The notes under the pieces are model-generated. The model was not told the DNA's origin, did not search any database, and saw nothing but the letters and a program-made list of their open reading frames with translations. A stretch of DNA of 64,000 bases from Pseudaeromonas paramecii (GTDB lineage: Bacteria > Pseudomonadota > Gammaproteobacteria > Enterobacterales > Aeromonadaceae). Position numbers and translations under genes: made by a program. The DNA is taken from assembly GCF_039540575.1 (NCBI RefSeq), contig NZ_BAABFC010000009.1, positions 62,001 to 126,000 of the forward strand, written 5' to 3'. Shown piece after piece: positions 24,697 through 33,326 of this stretch (the stretch's first letter is position 1; each line of letters starts with the position of its first letter).

Positions 24697-27471
24697 TTAC
24701 TTGATGGCCGACCAGGCGACGCCCAGTTGATAGAGGATCTGGGTCGCCGAGGTCCAGGTGCTCAGGCTGTCCAGGTAGTCCGAATCGATGGGTGCCACTA
24801 TGGTATCCCCCGGCTCCAGGGCGCCGCTGCGGCGGCTAAACCAATAGCTGGAGTCCGGCAGCATCACGGAGCCATCGGCCTTGATCACATAGATGCGATC
24901 CGTATCCGCCTGCTTCTTGGTGCCACCAGCCTTATCCAGGTACTCCTGTACGCTCAGCCCCGGCTCGAAGATATGGGAAGAGGGCAGCTGGACCTGTCCC
25001 ACCACTGAGATGACGTTCTGGAAGGTGGGCACATAGAGCTTGTCGCCATTTTCCAGGATGAGATCCATGTTCTTCTGTCCGGCCAGAATGGCCGGCAGGT
25101 TGATGGTCATCCGGCCGATGGCCTGGGTGTTTTCCAGCTGATCCACGAGCCCCACCGCCTCGGTCGGGCTGGTGCGGTAGGTGGCATTGCTGGTCTGGCG
25201 CCGCAGGGCCAGGGTGGAGATCTCCTGGCGCAGTTGCTCCTTGATGTACTTGAGGCGATCTGCTTCCTGCTTGCGCAAGGATTCACGGGCGAAGATCACC
25301 CCCTTGGCATTGGCGTAGTCGGTCAGCCCCCCGGCACGCTGCAGCAGGGTGCCTATGGTCTCACCACGGCGCACCGTGTAAGTGCCCGGATATTTCACTT
25401 CGCCAAACAGCTGCACCGTGGCTTCTTCCCGCCAATCCGGGTTGGCCAGTATGCTCAGACTGTCTTTGGACTTGACCAGCGGCGCGCCGCTGGCCTTGGT
25501 CAGATCGCTCAAGGCAAAGCGTTGATGAACCATGCTGAGCCCGCCATCAGCCTGCTCCTGCACTCTCGACAGTTCCGCCACATAGGCCGGCTCATTCATG
25601 CCACCCGCCGCCGCAATAATATCCGCCAGTGTGCTGCTATGGCCAATGGGATAGACACCCGGGAACTTGACTTCCCCGCGCACCTCGGCGATCTGCACCG
25701 GATGTTGGCGGCTAGCCTGGGCCTTGAGCTTCTCCAGCACCGGCTGCAACAGGGCCTCGCGACTGTCGGCTGCCAAACCAATCATGCTGGCCGTCTTGGC
25801 CACCTGATTGAGGGTGACAGTCCCCTTATCGGCCAGCTCGGAACGCGACACCAGAGCACCGGTTTGCGGATCAAGCACCAGTTGCTCCTGATTCTGGACC
25901 TGCGCGGCGGCGCCAGCCAGTTGTGCCTGATTAAGCTGACTACTGGTCATCGCCGACGCTTGACCAAAGCCATTAGAGGTCGCTTGCCCGACGCGGGCGT
26001 CTTGTACCTGCAGGGCACTCAGTTGCTGCTCACGTTGCCGCGCTTCCTCTGCCAGCTTGGTGGCTGAGGCATCGGCAAAGTCATTGGTACTGGCTCGACT
26101 GAATACCAGCACCTGATCGCGCGCCTGCAGCGGCAGGTCATCGGCACTGCCCGGCTGGGTGATGGCCCGTCCCAGGTTAAATTGCCGCACCTCTATCTCG
26201 TGCTGCGGGTTAATCTCCCGGACCACCAAGGCATAATCCAGATCGGCCGTGGCCTTCAGATCCCGCCGGGAGTCCTTGATCAGTTGGCTGATACGCATGC
26301 CGGGCTGGAAGCTGTAGGCCCCTTCGCGCACCACCGCACCCTTGAGCGCCACCGCCTTGCTGTATTCTGTGGTGCTGGGCAGCAGCTCTATCTTGTCACC
26401 ATCGCGAATGGTAAAGCCGCGGTCGGCGCTCTTTGCCAGATCCAGCGAGAAGACCTTGAGGCCGGTTTCGGCGCGACGGGTCACGGTGACGCTGTTGATA
26501 GCCTCGGCCTTGAGACCGCCCGCCAGCCCCAGCACGTTGCTCAGAGCCGCCGGTCCGGACAGCTCATAGATGGCCGGCCGCTTGACCAGCCCTTCAATGC
26601 TCACCTCCACCCCCTTGGCGGGAATGAAGACCGTATCCCCCGGACGCAAGCGAATATCCTGCTCGCTGTTGCCCCAAATGAGCAGCTTGTACAGGTCTAC
26701 CTCTTGTACCGTCTGGCCGCCGCGCTTGACCTGGATCTTGCGCAAGGAGCCCACCGTATCGATACCACCGGCGATCTGCAGCGCCTGGGTGACCGTGGTC
26801 AGGGCATTGACGTTATAGGCACCCGGTTGGTAGGCGTCGCCCATGACGAAGATCTGCATGGTGCGCAAGGTGCCAAAGCTGATGGCCGCTTCCACCCCGA
26901 TAAACTGTTCGGCCACCCGGGCCTGCAGAGTGTCGCTCACCTGGCGAAAGGTCAGGCCGGCCACACTGATGGGGCCCAGCTTGGGAAAGTCGATACTGCC
27001 TTCACGATTGACACTCAGCTTGTAGCTGGCGTTTTCCTTGCCAAACAGCTGAATGCGCAGTTCATCGCCAGGCCCGACCACATAGTCATCGGGTACCGGA
27101 ATATCCGCCAGCGGGGTTTGCGAAGTGGGCTGGCCGGCAAAAACGTTATAACCAAAGGGTTGCAGTGGCTGCTCCGCTCCATCTTGGGCTTGTGACGCCG
27201 TCAGCACGGGCCGCTGACTGGCCAGGGCAGGCTGCAGTTGCCGGGGGGTTAGAGAAGGCGCTATCGGCTGCTCTTGGGTCGCCCCGGTTTGGCCGCGCAA
27301 CTCATTCACATCCAGACCATATTGGGCCGCCACCGCCTCCTGCTGAGCAGGCGAAAGTTGACTGAACTGGGCCATCATGTTGGCGGGAATGGCGGCCTGG
27401 GCCGGCATCAGCCCAAGATTGAATGCCACCGCAAACAGGGCGGCCTTCATGATCCTCGGTCTCATTGTCAC
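24697..27471 (-). CDS. Large Wza-like SLBB-domain polysaccharide export protein (OtnA/WbfF type)
   Basis: 924 aa. Signal peptide (AALFAVAFNLGLMPAQA), a Gln/Ala-rich region, then the poly-export domain starting VPDDYVVGPGDELRIQLFG (about residues 115-210) and several SLBB repeats (for example GDAYQPGAYNV, GEVKYPGTYTVRRGETIGTLLQRAGGLT, GQVQLPSSHIFEPGLSVQEYLDKAGGT). There is no lipobox, unlike E. coli Wza, and it is over twice Wza's length, as in OtnA/WbfF of vibrios. Predicted to form the outer-membrane exit channel. Start GTG at 27471 (AGGA five bases upstream) or ATG at 27465. Confidence 0.88.
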   Translation of the reverse strand: MTMRPRIMKAALFAVAFNLGLMPAQAAIPANMMAQFSQLSPAQQEAVAAQYGLDVNELRGQTGATQEQPIAPSLTPRQLQPALASQRPVLTASQAQDGAEQPLQPFGYNVFAGQPTSQTPLADIPVPDDYVVGPGDELRIQLFGKENASYKLSVNREGSIDFPKLGPISVAGLTFRQVSDTLQARVAEQFIGVEAAISFGTLRTMQIFVMGDAYQPGAYNVNALTTVTQALQIAGGIDTVGSLRKIQVKRGGQTVQEVDLYKLLIWGNSEQDIRLRPGDTVFIPAKGVEVSIEGLVKRPAIYELSGPAALSNVLGLAGGLKAEAINSVTVTRRAETGLKVFSLDLAKSADRGFTIRDGDKIELLPSTTEYSKAVALKGAVVREGAYSFQPGMRISQLIKDSRRDLKATADLDYALVVREINPQHEIEVRQFNLGRAITQPGSADDLPLQARDQVLVFSRASTNDFADASATKLAEEARQREQQLSALQVQDARVGQATSNGFGQASAMTSSQLNQAQLAGAAAQVQNQEQLVLDPQTGALVSRSELADKGTVTLNQVAKTASMIGLAADSREALLQPVLEKLKAQASRQHPVQIAEVRGEVKFPGVYPIGHSSTLADIIAAAGGMNEPAYVAELSRVQEQADGGLSMVHQRFALSDLTKASGAPLVKSKDSLSILANPDWREEATVQLFGEVKYPGTYTVRRGETIGTLLQRAGGLTDYANAKGVIFARESLRKQEADRLKYIKEQLRQEISTLALRRQTSNATYRTSPTEAVGLVDQLENTQAIGRMTINLPAILAGQKNMDLILENGDKLYVPTFQNVISVVGQVQLPSSHIFEPGLSVQEYLDKAGGTKKQADTDRIYVIKADGSVMLPDSSYWFSRRSGALEPGDTIVAPIDSDYLDSLSTWTSATQILYQLGVAWSAIK

Positions 27472-27497
27472 TGCAATCCTATGAGTTAATAGATGAG

Positions 27498-28811
27498 TTA
27501 GTGGAAGCGATACTCGTAAACCAGGCCAGCGCTGAGCCTGTCTGTGTCATTGTTTCGCGGCTGATCCATCGCATTGAGGTTAACGGTCAAACGGCCGGCC
27601 AGAGCAGGCAGCACATATTGCGCCGTCCAGCCGTTACCCTCTGATGTCTGGCTATCGTGCACAGTCTGCCAGAAAAGTGACGCCTGGTGATCATTGGGGA
27701 GCTGCAGGTAAGTCCCCAGATGCCATCGCTTGCCATCCGGACAATCTGCGATGGCGTACGCCTTATGCTGCAGGCGTTCCGTTTGCGCTGCGTCGGCGGC
27801 CGAACCATGGGCCTGGCTGTATTCAACCACGGCGCGCACCATGATGCCCGCCAGCAGCCACTGGCCGTCCGCTCCCCACAGCTGATAATCCGGCCCTTCG
27901 GCTAAAGTCTTGGCCTGCTGGGTATAGAGGCCACCAGAGCCCTGCGCCGGCAAGGCATGGGCCAGCCGGACGTCCCAGCTCCAGCGCCCTCGCTGATTAT
28001 CATTGGTGAGGGCATCGCCAAACTGACTCAATTGCGAGCCATCGCCACCCCCGAACCAGTTCTCATAGGTGAGCCCCAATTGCAGAAGGCTGCTGGGACG
28101 CGCCACCAGGCGAGTGGCCCACAGCTGATCTTCGGCGGCACTGTTGTCCTGCTTGGCCAGCAGGCTTTCCAGCCAGACACTGCCCAGGGCAGGGAGCTCA
28201 GGATGGAGATAGTTGAGTGCCACCGCTGGCAGCGGCGGCGCCTGCTCGGAGAGGCTCAGGGATGTCTGCCAACCCGGCCCCCACCAGCGCTCCAGCCACC
28301 CCAGCACCAGGTTGACATCCCCTGGGCCCAATGCCAGGTAGGTACCCTGATAATCGAAACGGTCATCTCGCTCATTCGCCTGCTGATAGCCGGCCGCGAG
28401 ACGGACTGCATAGTTGTTCATCAGCCATTCCCGACTGGCCTGAATGCCATACTCGGTGCGGGGATGCCAGCCGAACCCTTGCCGTCCGACATCAGCCTGG
28501 GTGGCGCCACTCATGCGCAGGTGGCTGCGACCACGACCGAGCCGATCACTGTCCAGTCGATACTGCACATGATGAAATGCCAGCGCCTCGGCGGGGGTCA
28601 GTTGGCTGACGTCTACCGCGGCCAATGCCTTGCTCAGCAGGCTCCAGCGGATGGGAAAGGCGTTGGTTGGCATCACCAACAGGCCTCGGTCGGCCAGGTA
28701 CTGCAGATCACTGCGTAAATAGGGATCGTCCGCCTCCAGCCAGGGTGAGGCATGAAGGCCCCCCGCGACCAGGATCCCGAGCAACAAGGTTAGCTGCCTG
28801 CCTGAGAACAA
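27498..28811 (-). CDS. wzi: Wzi-family capsule assembly protein
   Basis: 437-aa outer-membrane beta-barrel that in Klebsiella/E. coli anchors capsule to the surface. N-terminal signal peptide, then ADDPYLRSDLQYLADRGLL and FPIRWSLL, the family's conserved N-terminal helical block; mid-protein ERWWGPGWQTSLSLS; C-terminal YEYRFH with a terminal aromatic pattern suited to BAM recognition. The start is TTG at 28809-28811 with AAGGA nine bases upstream; no ATG fits. First gene after the JUMPstart element. Confidence 0.85.
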   Translation of the reverse strand: MFSGRQLTLLLGILVAGGLHASPWLEADDPYLRSDLQYLADRGLLVMPTNAFPIRWSLLSKALAAVDVSQLTPAEALAFHHVQYRLDSDRLGRGRSHLRMSGATQADVGRQGFGWHPRTEYGIQASREWLMNNYAVRLAAGYQQANERDDRFDYQGTYLALGPGDVNLVLGWLERWWGPGWQTSLSLSEQAPPLPAVALNYLHPELPALGSVWLESLLAKQDNSAAEDQLWATRLVARPSSLLQLGLTYENWFGGGDGSQLSQFGDALTNDNQRGRWSWDVRLAHALPAQGSGGLYTQQAKTLAEGPDYQLWGADGQWLLAGIMVRAVVEYSQAHGSAADAAQTERLQHKAYAIADCPDGKRWHLGTYLQLPNDHQASLFWQTVHDSQTSEGNGWTAQYVLPALAGRLTVNLNAMDQPRNNDTDRLSAGLVYEYRFH

Positions 28812-28864
28812 GATTTATGGTCCTTGTAAAACAATTAGTTACGGATAATGCCTTGTCTAAAGCC

Positions 28865-28902
28865 CAGGCTACCGCCCCTGGCTTACCGCTGCCACACTGC
28901 GG
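28865..28902 (-). promoter_or_regulatory. JUMPstart sequence with ops element (RfaH recruitment site)
   Basis: On the minus strand the ops core reads GGCGGTAGCCTG (28865-28876), one base from the E. coli ops GGCGGTAGCGTG. It is preceded by GGTAAGCCAGG and GCAGTGTGGCAGC, matching the rest of the JUMPstart consensus. It lies 53 bases upstream of the wzi start codon, in the orientation of the operon. Established knowledge: ops pauses RNA polymerase and recruits RfaH, which suppresses termination in long surface-polysaccharide operons. Confidence 0.85.
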
Positions 28903-28924
28903 ATAGAATGACGAGTTTTGGAGG

Positions 28925-28945
28925 GTTGACCGCCAGGCGGTCAAC
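28925..28945. repeat. Perfect 10-bp inverted repeat, 1-base centre
   Basis: Arms GTTGACCGCC and GGCGGTCAAC flank a single A. The loop is too tight for a full RNA hairpin, which favours a protein-binding site. It is 23 bases upstream of the JUMPstart in the direction of transcription. Confidence 0.6.
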
Positions 28946-28949
28946 ACAA

Positions 28950-28980
28950 GCGCCGACATCCAGTTAGGGATGATCGGCGC
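28950..28980. repeat. 12-bp stem-loop with one bulge
   Basis: Left arm 28950-28961 pairs with 28968-28980 (one bulged A at 28973), 6-base loop. No T-run on either side, so not a standard terminator. Confidence 0.55.
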
Positions 28981-29201
28981 CAGTTAACGAGCAGGATTAG
29001 AACGATAGAACAAAGAAGCTGTCGGGTGAAGCCAGGTCACCTGATTGCGTCTCAGCCACTCTTCGATCAAACCAGTCTAGCTTCCGAGCCCTCGTAAATG
29101 CCGAGGCGTTCTGTAATTTTCGGTAAAGATTATACTCAGGCGACCCCATGAAATCAGCAGAAGTTTCTTTTGAATTTCATCGCGCTAGCATGATCGGATA
29201 A

Positions 29202-30227
29202 TCACACATAGCCATCAGGGTTTTGTGACTGCCAGCGCCAAGTGTCCCGCATCATACACGCCAGATCCCGTGTTGCCTGCCAGCCCAACTCGGCCTTGGC
29301 CAGTGCCGGCTCGGCCCAGCACTCGGCGATGTCGCCTGGGCGCCGGGCCACGATACGGTAGGCGATGGCTTTGCCCGCTGCCGCCTCGAAGGCCTGGATC
29401 ATCTGCAGCACCGAATAACCCTGGCCGGTGCCCAGGTTATAGGTATGCGTTCCCCTGGCCTGGCGTAGCCGAGCCAGCGCCTTGAGATGGCCATCCGCCA
29501 GATCCACCACATGGATATAATCCCGCACCCCGGTGCCATCGACGGTGGGGTAGTCATCACCAAAGACCGACAGCTGGGGTAGCTTGCCCACCGCCACCTG
29601 GCTGATAAAAGGCAATAGATTGTTGGGGATCCCATTGGGATCCTCGCCGATGAGGCCAGACTCATGGGCCCCCACCGGATTGAAGTAGCGCAACAGGGCT
29701 ACCCCCCAGCGGGGATCGGCCTTGACCATATCCCGCAAGATCTCCTCCACCATCAACTTGGAGCGACCATAGGGGTTGGTAGCCGAGATGGGAAAATCCT
29801 CGCGGATAGGGACGGCAGCCGGATCGCCATACACGGTGGCTGAGGAGCTGAACACCAGATCAAACACGCCAAACTCGGCCATCACCTCACACAGGGTCAG
29901 GGTGGCGGCAATGTTGTTCTGGTAATAGGTCAACGGGATGCGGCCGGACTCCCCCACCGCCTTGAGGCCAGCAAAATGGATGACCGCATCAATGGTGTGG
30001 GCAGCAAAGACCGCTTGAAGCGCCGCGCGGTCCCGCACATCCACCTCATAGAAGAGCGCTGGCTGGCCAGTGATCCGCGCGATGCGATCCAGTACCTGCG
30101 GCTTGGCGTTGCAGAGATTATCCACGATGACCGGCTGTATGCCGGCCTGACACAAGGCCACCACGGTATGGCTGCCGATATAGCCGGCGCCACCGGTGAC
30201 CAGAACAGTTTGTTTTTTATCCATCAT
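29202..30227 (-). CDS. galE: UDP-glucose 4-epimerase
   Basis: 341-aa extended SDR interconverting UDP-glucose/UDP-galactose (and possibly the GlcNAc/GalNAc pair). Motifs: VTGGAGYIGSHTVVAL cofactor loop, SSSATVYGDP, YGRSKLMVEEIL (YxxxK), and RDYIHVVDLADGH. Full length. It stands alone between ackA and the polysaccharide operon rather than in a gal operon, which suggests a role in supplying precursors for surface polysaccharide. Double ATG at the start (30222-30227). Confidence 0.95.
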   Translation of the reverse strand: MMDKKQTVLVTGGAGYIGSHTVVALCQAGIQPVIVDNLCNAKPQVLDRIARITGQPALFYEVDVRDRAALQAVFAAHTIDAVIHFAGLKAVGESGRIPLTYYQNNIAATLTLCEVMAEFGVFDLVFSSSATVYGDPAAVPIREDFPISATNPYGRSKLMVEEILRDMVKADPRWGVALLRYFNPVGAHESGLIGEDPNGIPNNLLPFISQVAVGKLPQLSVFGDDYPTVDGTGVRDYIHVVDLADGHLKALARLRQARGTHTYNLGTGQGYSVLQMIQAFEAAAGKAIAYRIVARRPGDIAECWAEPALAKAELGWQATRDLACMMRDTWRWQSQNPDGYV

Positions 30228-30247
30228 GCTGATTTATTTATTTTTTT

Positions 30248-30277
30248 AAAACGGGGCCAGTCTAGAGGCCCCGTTTT
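30248..30277 (-). terminator. Terminator after ackA
   Basis: 11-bp perfect stem (30248-30258 with 30267-30277), 8-base loop, ending GTTTT on the minus strand. It separates ackA from galE. Confidence 0.7.
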
Positions 30278-30331
30278 CATAAGGCCAGCGTTAACGCCGG
30301 CACTGGTTATGGCCTAATGCCAAGGTGCAGC

Positions 30332-31540
30332 TTAACCCGCGAAGGCCGCCGCACCGCGTGCTATCACCAGCTCTTCGTTGGTGGGGATGACGAAGGCCTT
30401 GGCACTGCCTTCCGCGGTGATGAGGCCTCCCTGTCCGAAGCGAGCCGCCTCGTTGGCCTGGGCATCCTCCTGATAGCCAAAGCCGGCCAGCAGGCTCAAT
30501 ACCTTGCTGCGCATCACCAGGGAGTTTTCACCGATGCCGCCGGTAAACACCAGGGCATCGACGCGCCCCAAGGGGACATAGTAGGAGGCGATGAACTTGG
30601 CCAAGCGATAACAGAACATGTCAAAGGCCAGAGCGCATTGCTCGTCACCCTCTTCCAGCCCCTGGGTGATGCCGCGAAAATCGCTGGTCTTGCCGGAGAT
30701 CCCCAGCAGGCCGGACTGCTTGTTCAGCACATCCTTGACCTGGTCCAGGCTGTAACCCAGCTCATCCACCATGAAGAACACCAAGGAGGGATCCACATTA
30801 CCGCAGCGGGTACCCATCATGAGACCTTCCAGCGGGGTGATCCCCATGCTGGTGTCGATACTCTTGCCGCCCTTGACCGCGCAAAGGGAGCCACCATTGC
30901 CCAAATGAGCCGTGATGACATTGACCTCTTCGGCAGGCTTGCCCAACAACTTGGCCGCTTCACCGGCCACATAATAGTGACTGGTACCGTGGGCACCGTA
31001 GCGGCGCATGCCATGTTCCTTATACAGCTTGCTCGGAATGGCATACATGAAGGAGGCCGGCGGCATGGTTTGGTGGAAAGCGGTGTCGAAGATGGCGACG
31101 TGAGGCAGATGGGAGAAGAGGCGACGGGCGGCACGAATACCCAGCAGGTGAGCGGGATTGTGCAGTGGCGCGAAGGGAATGCATTTTTCGATGCCCGCTT
31201 CCACCTCGTCGGTGATCAGCTCAGGTTGACTGAAGAGCTCGCCCCCATGTACCACCCGGTGACCTACGGCTACCAGCGCCTGGGTCATGGCCTCTTGGCC
31301 CTTGAACACCACTTCCTCAAGGAATTGCAAGGCTTGGGTGTGATCGGCGCCACTGGCCAACGGGGATTTTTGCTTGTCGGCACTGCCAAAACGCCAGCTG
31401 ATCTCCGCTTCGGGCAGGCCCAGCGCTTCGGCCAGACCGGTCAGATATTGCTCACCGGTTGCCGGATCCACCACGGCAAACTTCAGGGATGAACTACCAC
31501 AGTTCAGAACCAGTACGGCCTGTTCAAACGTTTTATCCAT
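30332..31540 (-). CDS. ackA: Acetate kinase
   Basis: 402 aa; interconverts acetyl phosphate + ADP and acetate + ATP. Motifs: VLNCGSSSLKFAV at the N-terminus, VGHRVVHGGE, ITAHLGNGGSLCAV (phosphate loop), TPLEGLMMGTRCG, and VFTGGIGENS near the C-terminus. Full length. The usual partner pta is not next to it: a terminator and galE follow. An unexplained ~520-base gap lies upstream. Confidence 0.97.
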   Translation of the reverse strand: MDKTFEQAVLVLNCGSSSLKFAVVDPATGEQYLTGLAEALGLPEAEISWRFGSADKQKSPLASGADHTQALQFLEEVVFKGQEAMTQALVAVGHRVVHGGELFSQPELITDEVEAGIEKCIPFAPLHNPAHLLGIRAARRLFSHLPHVAIFDTAFHQTMPPASFMYAIPSKLYKEHGMRRYGAHGTSHYYVAGEAAKLLGKPAEEVNVITAHLGNGGSLCAVKGGKSIDTSMGITPLEGLMMGTRCGNVDPSLVFFMVDELGYSLDQVKDVLNKQSGLLGISGKTSDFRGITQGLEEGDEQCALAFDMFCYRLAKFIASYYVPLGRVDALVFTGGIGENSLVMRSKVLSLLAGFGYQEDAQANEAARFGQGGLITAEGSAKAFVIPTNEELVIARGAAAFAG

Positions 31541-32060
31541 TCTCTCCTCACAATGCTTTTGACGCCAGGCGCCACAGCCGATTCAGGTCAGGGTGAACCG
31601 CGACATCCACGATTCAGCGATGGCCCACCAAAATCGCCCCACGGAGACCCGTGATGGCACTGCCCTCACGTCGCCGGGTGCTGCTAGAGATGTTGAACGG
31701 ATGAAGGCACACTCCATCGGCCAACATCACAGGAACCATGCCAACTTTGTGCGTTGCTGCCGCCAGTAGGACTAAGAACGTCATTCGAACGGCCTAGACA
31801 GGATCCAGATCACGGTTAAATTACCATCTTGCCGACCCAGCGAAAACCTTAATGACTCACCAGGAACCGGCTTTTTGCCACTAACTGCAGGGGAATTGAT
31901 CCAAACGCTTACTTTTGCGCCAGCGTCGCGCCGCAGGAGCAAAAAGGGAGGCAGTGCCTCCCTTCTATCTATCTATTATCCGTGTGCTGGTATTGGCTGC
32001 TTGGCGGTAGCTGTTCCTCGCTGCCTTCGCCAAGAGGCGGGTTAGCTCCCTGACGCCGAC
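31541..32060. other. 520-base gap between the TIGR03503-type gene and ackA
   Basis: No coding region or tRNA seen. It contains the terminator at 31941-31964 and about 370 further bases upstream of ackA (31541-31940) that should include the ackA promoter; no clear -10/-35 or operator is recognisable. Long enough for a small RNA or leader, but no supporting hairpin-plus-T-run was found there. Confidence 0.5.
31941..31964 (-). terminator. Terminator after the TIGR03503-type gene
   Basis: 9-bp stem (31944-31952 with 31956-31964), 3-base loop, followed on the minus strand by TTTTT. It lies 97 bases after the 32061 stop. Confidence 0.75.
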
Positions 32061-33326
32061 CTAATCCAGACGATTGAGATCCAATTCATCGTCATCCGTG
32101 CTCTTGGGCTTGTCCGGCGCGGGAGCGAAGAGATCCGGCTCAGGTTGCAAGAGTGCACGCCGGAATGCGCGCTGCTTGAGCCAGAACAAGAGGCCGGCGG
32201 CCGAGCCCAACAAGACGACGCCCCCCAGGCTCAGCCACAACCACCACAGGCTGCCCTCGGGTTCGGGCACCGGCTCGGGGGCTAAGGCCATGCTGGCGGC
32301 GCTCACCTCCACTGCCTCGACCAGAGGATAGATATTAAATTCCTCAGACGGCAGCTTGATCATCACTTGGCGCTGACCATTCTTGGTGGTGCCAAACAGG
32401 GTCATGTTGATGGTGTAGCGCCCCTCAAGCTCTGGGCGCTTCAGCTGCACCGCCAGATGAGGATCCCCGTCCCCTTGCACGGCAAATTGCTCGCCCTCGT
32501 CAAACTCTCCCTGGACACTGCCGCGGATGGCGACACTGCCGGGCAGCAATTCGTCCTCATCCAGATAAAAATTCAGCCGAGGACCATATTCGTTGCTGGC
32601 CGGTGATTGCTCGATGCGCACCGGCAAGGGATACACCAGCAGGGTCTGAAACTGGCTGCGGACAAAAATCTCGTTACCGGTACTGATCACCACCCGATAC
32701 TTGCCGCCGTCGACTCCCGTCATGTCCATGCGGGCGGTGACCACCCCATCCTCTGGCTTCTCATCCAGATCCTGGCCATTGTCCTTGAAGCGGCCAATCA
32801 GCCGCGGCTCACCACTGGGATCCACATCATTGCCGGCAAAGGCCAACAGCTTCATGGTCATACCCACATCGGACAAGTAAAAGGGATCCGTCGGTATCTT
32901 GCCGTGTTCCAGCAGACGTCCCGTCACCTTGAGCTGTTCGCCGCTGTAGACCCGCAGCGGCAGCTTGTCCAAGGCCATGGCGAGATCCGTCACCAGACGA
33001 ATGCGATTGCGCGGATCCACCTGGGCTATGGTCTGCCAGGGTCCCGGCATGGGGTGCTCTATGGTGATGAGATCCTTGTCCGGCAGACTCAACCACCGTA
33101 CAGACTCGGGCGCGCGAAAGTGATAGAGCTTGCTACCATCCGGTTGCACCAGGATGGCTGGCGCGGTTCCCGCCTCCCGGTAGATGAAGAAGGTGATCTC
33201 CTCCACCTTGGGGTCGATACGAAAGCGATTGTTAAGCAGGGGAATATCCGATGGGGCATACACCTCGTTGGCCCAGCCGGTCAGGGTCGTCAGCAGCAGC
33301 CAGAGGCCGCAAACTAGTCTCGCCAC
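32061..33326 (-). CDS. TIGR03503-family membrane-anchored protein
   Basis: 421 aa. Signal peptide (LVCGLWLLLTTLTGWA), a long periplasmic part with beta-sandwich-like segments (for example GVDGGKYRVVISTGNEIFVRSQFQTLLVYPLPVRI), one C-terminal TM (LWWLWLSLGGVVLLGSAAGLLFW, about 365-388) and an acidic cytoplasmic tail ending DDELDLNRLD. Matches the TIGR03503 family found beside dnaQ in Shewanella/Vibrio/Aeromonas-type genomes; function unknown. GTG start with GGAGGG upstream; overlaps the dnaQ 3' end by 13 bases. Confidence 0.75.
   Translation of the reverse strand: MARLVCGLWLLLTTLTGWANEVYAPSDIPLLNNRFRIDPKVEEITFFIYREAGTAPAILVQPDGSKLYHFRAPESVRWLSLPDKDLITIEHPMPGPWQTIAQVDPRNRIRLVTDLAMALDKLPLRVYSGEQLKVTGRLLEHGKIPTDPFYLSDVGMTMKLLAFAGNDVDPSGEPRLIGRFKDNGQDLDEKPEDGVVTARMDMTGVDGGKYRVVISTGNEIFVRSQFQTLLVYPLPVRIEQSPASNEYGPRLNFYLDEDELLPGSVAIRGSVQGEFDEGEQFAVQGDGDPHLAVQLKRPELEGRYTINMTLFGTTKNGQRQVMIKLPSEEFNIYPLVEAVEVSAASMALAPEPVPEPEGSLWWLWLSLGGVVLLGSAAGLLFWLKQRAFRRALLQPEPDLFAPAPDKPKSTDDDELDLNRLD

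Larger units (their letters stand above)
28812..29201. other. 390-base regulatory gap upstream of the polysaccharide operon
   Basis: No gene seen. From the wzi side it holds the JUMPstart/ops, a perfect inverted repeat and a 12-bp hairpin (listed separately), then about 220 bases up to the galE stop with no clear terminator. The operon promoter must lie here, but I cannot assign -35/-10 with confidence. Confidence 0.6.

Noticed and set aside
32002..32013. Second ops-like string GGCGGTAGCTGT on the plus strand
   Set aside because: It lacks the rest of the JUMPstart consensus, faces away from all nearby genes (next genes are minus), and differs at the 3' end of ops.
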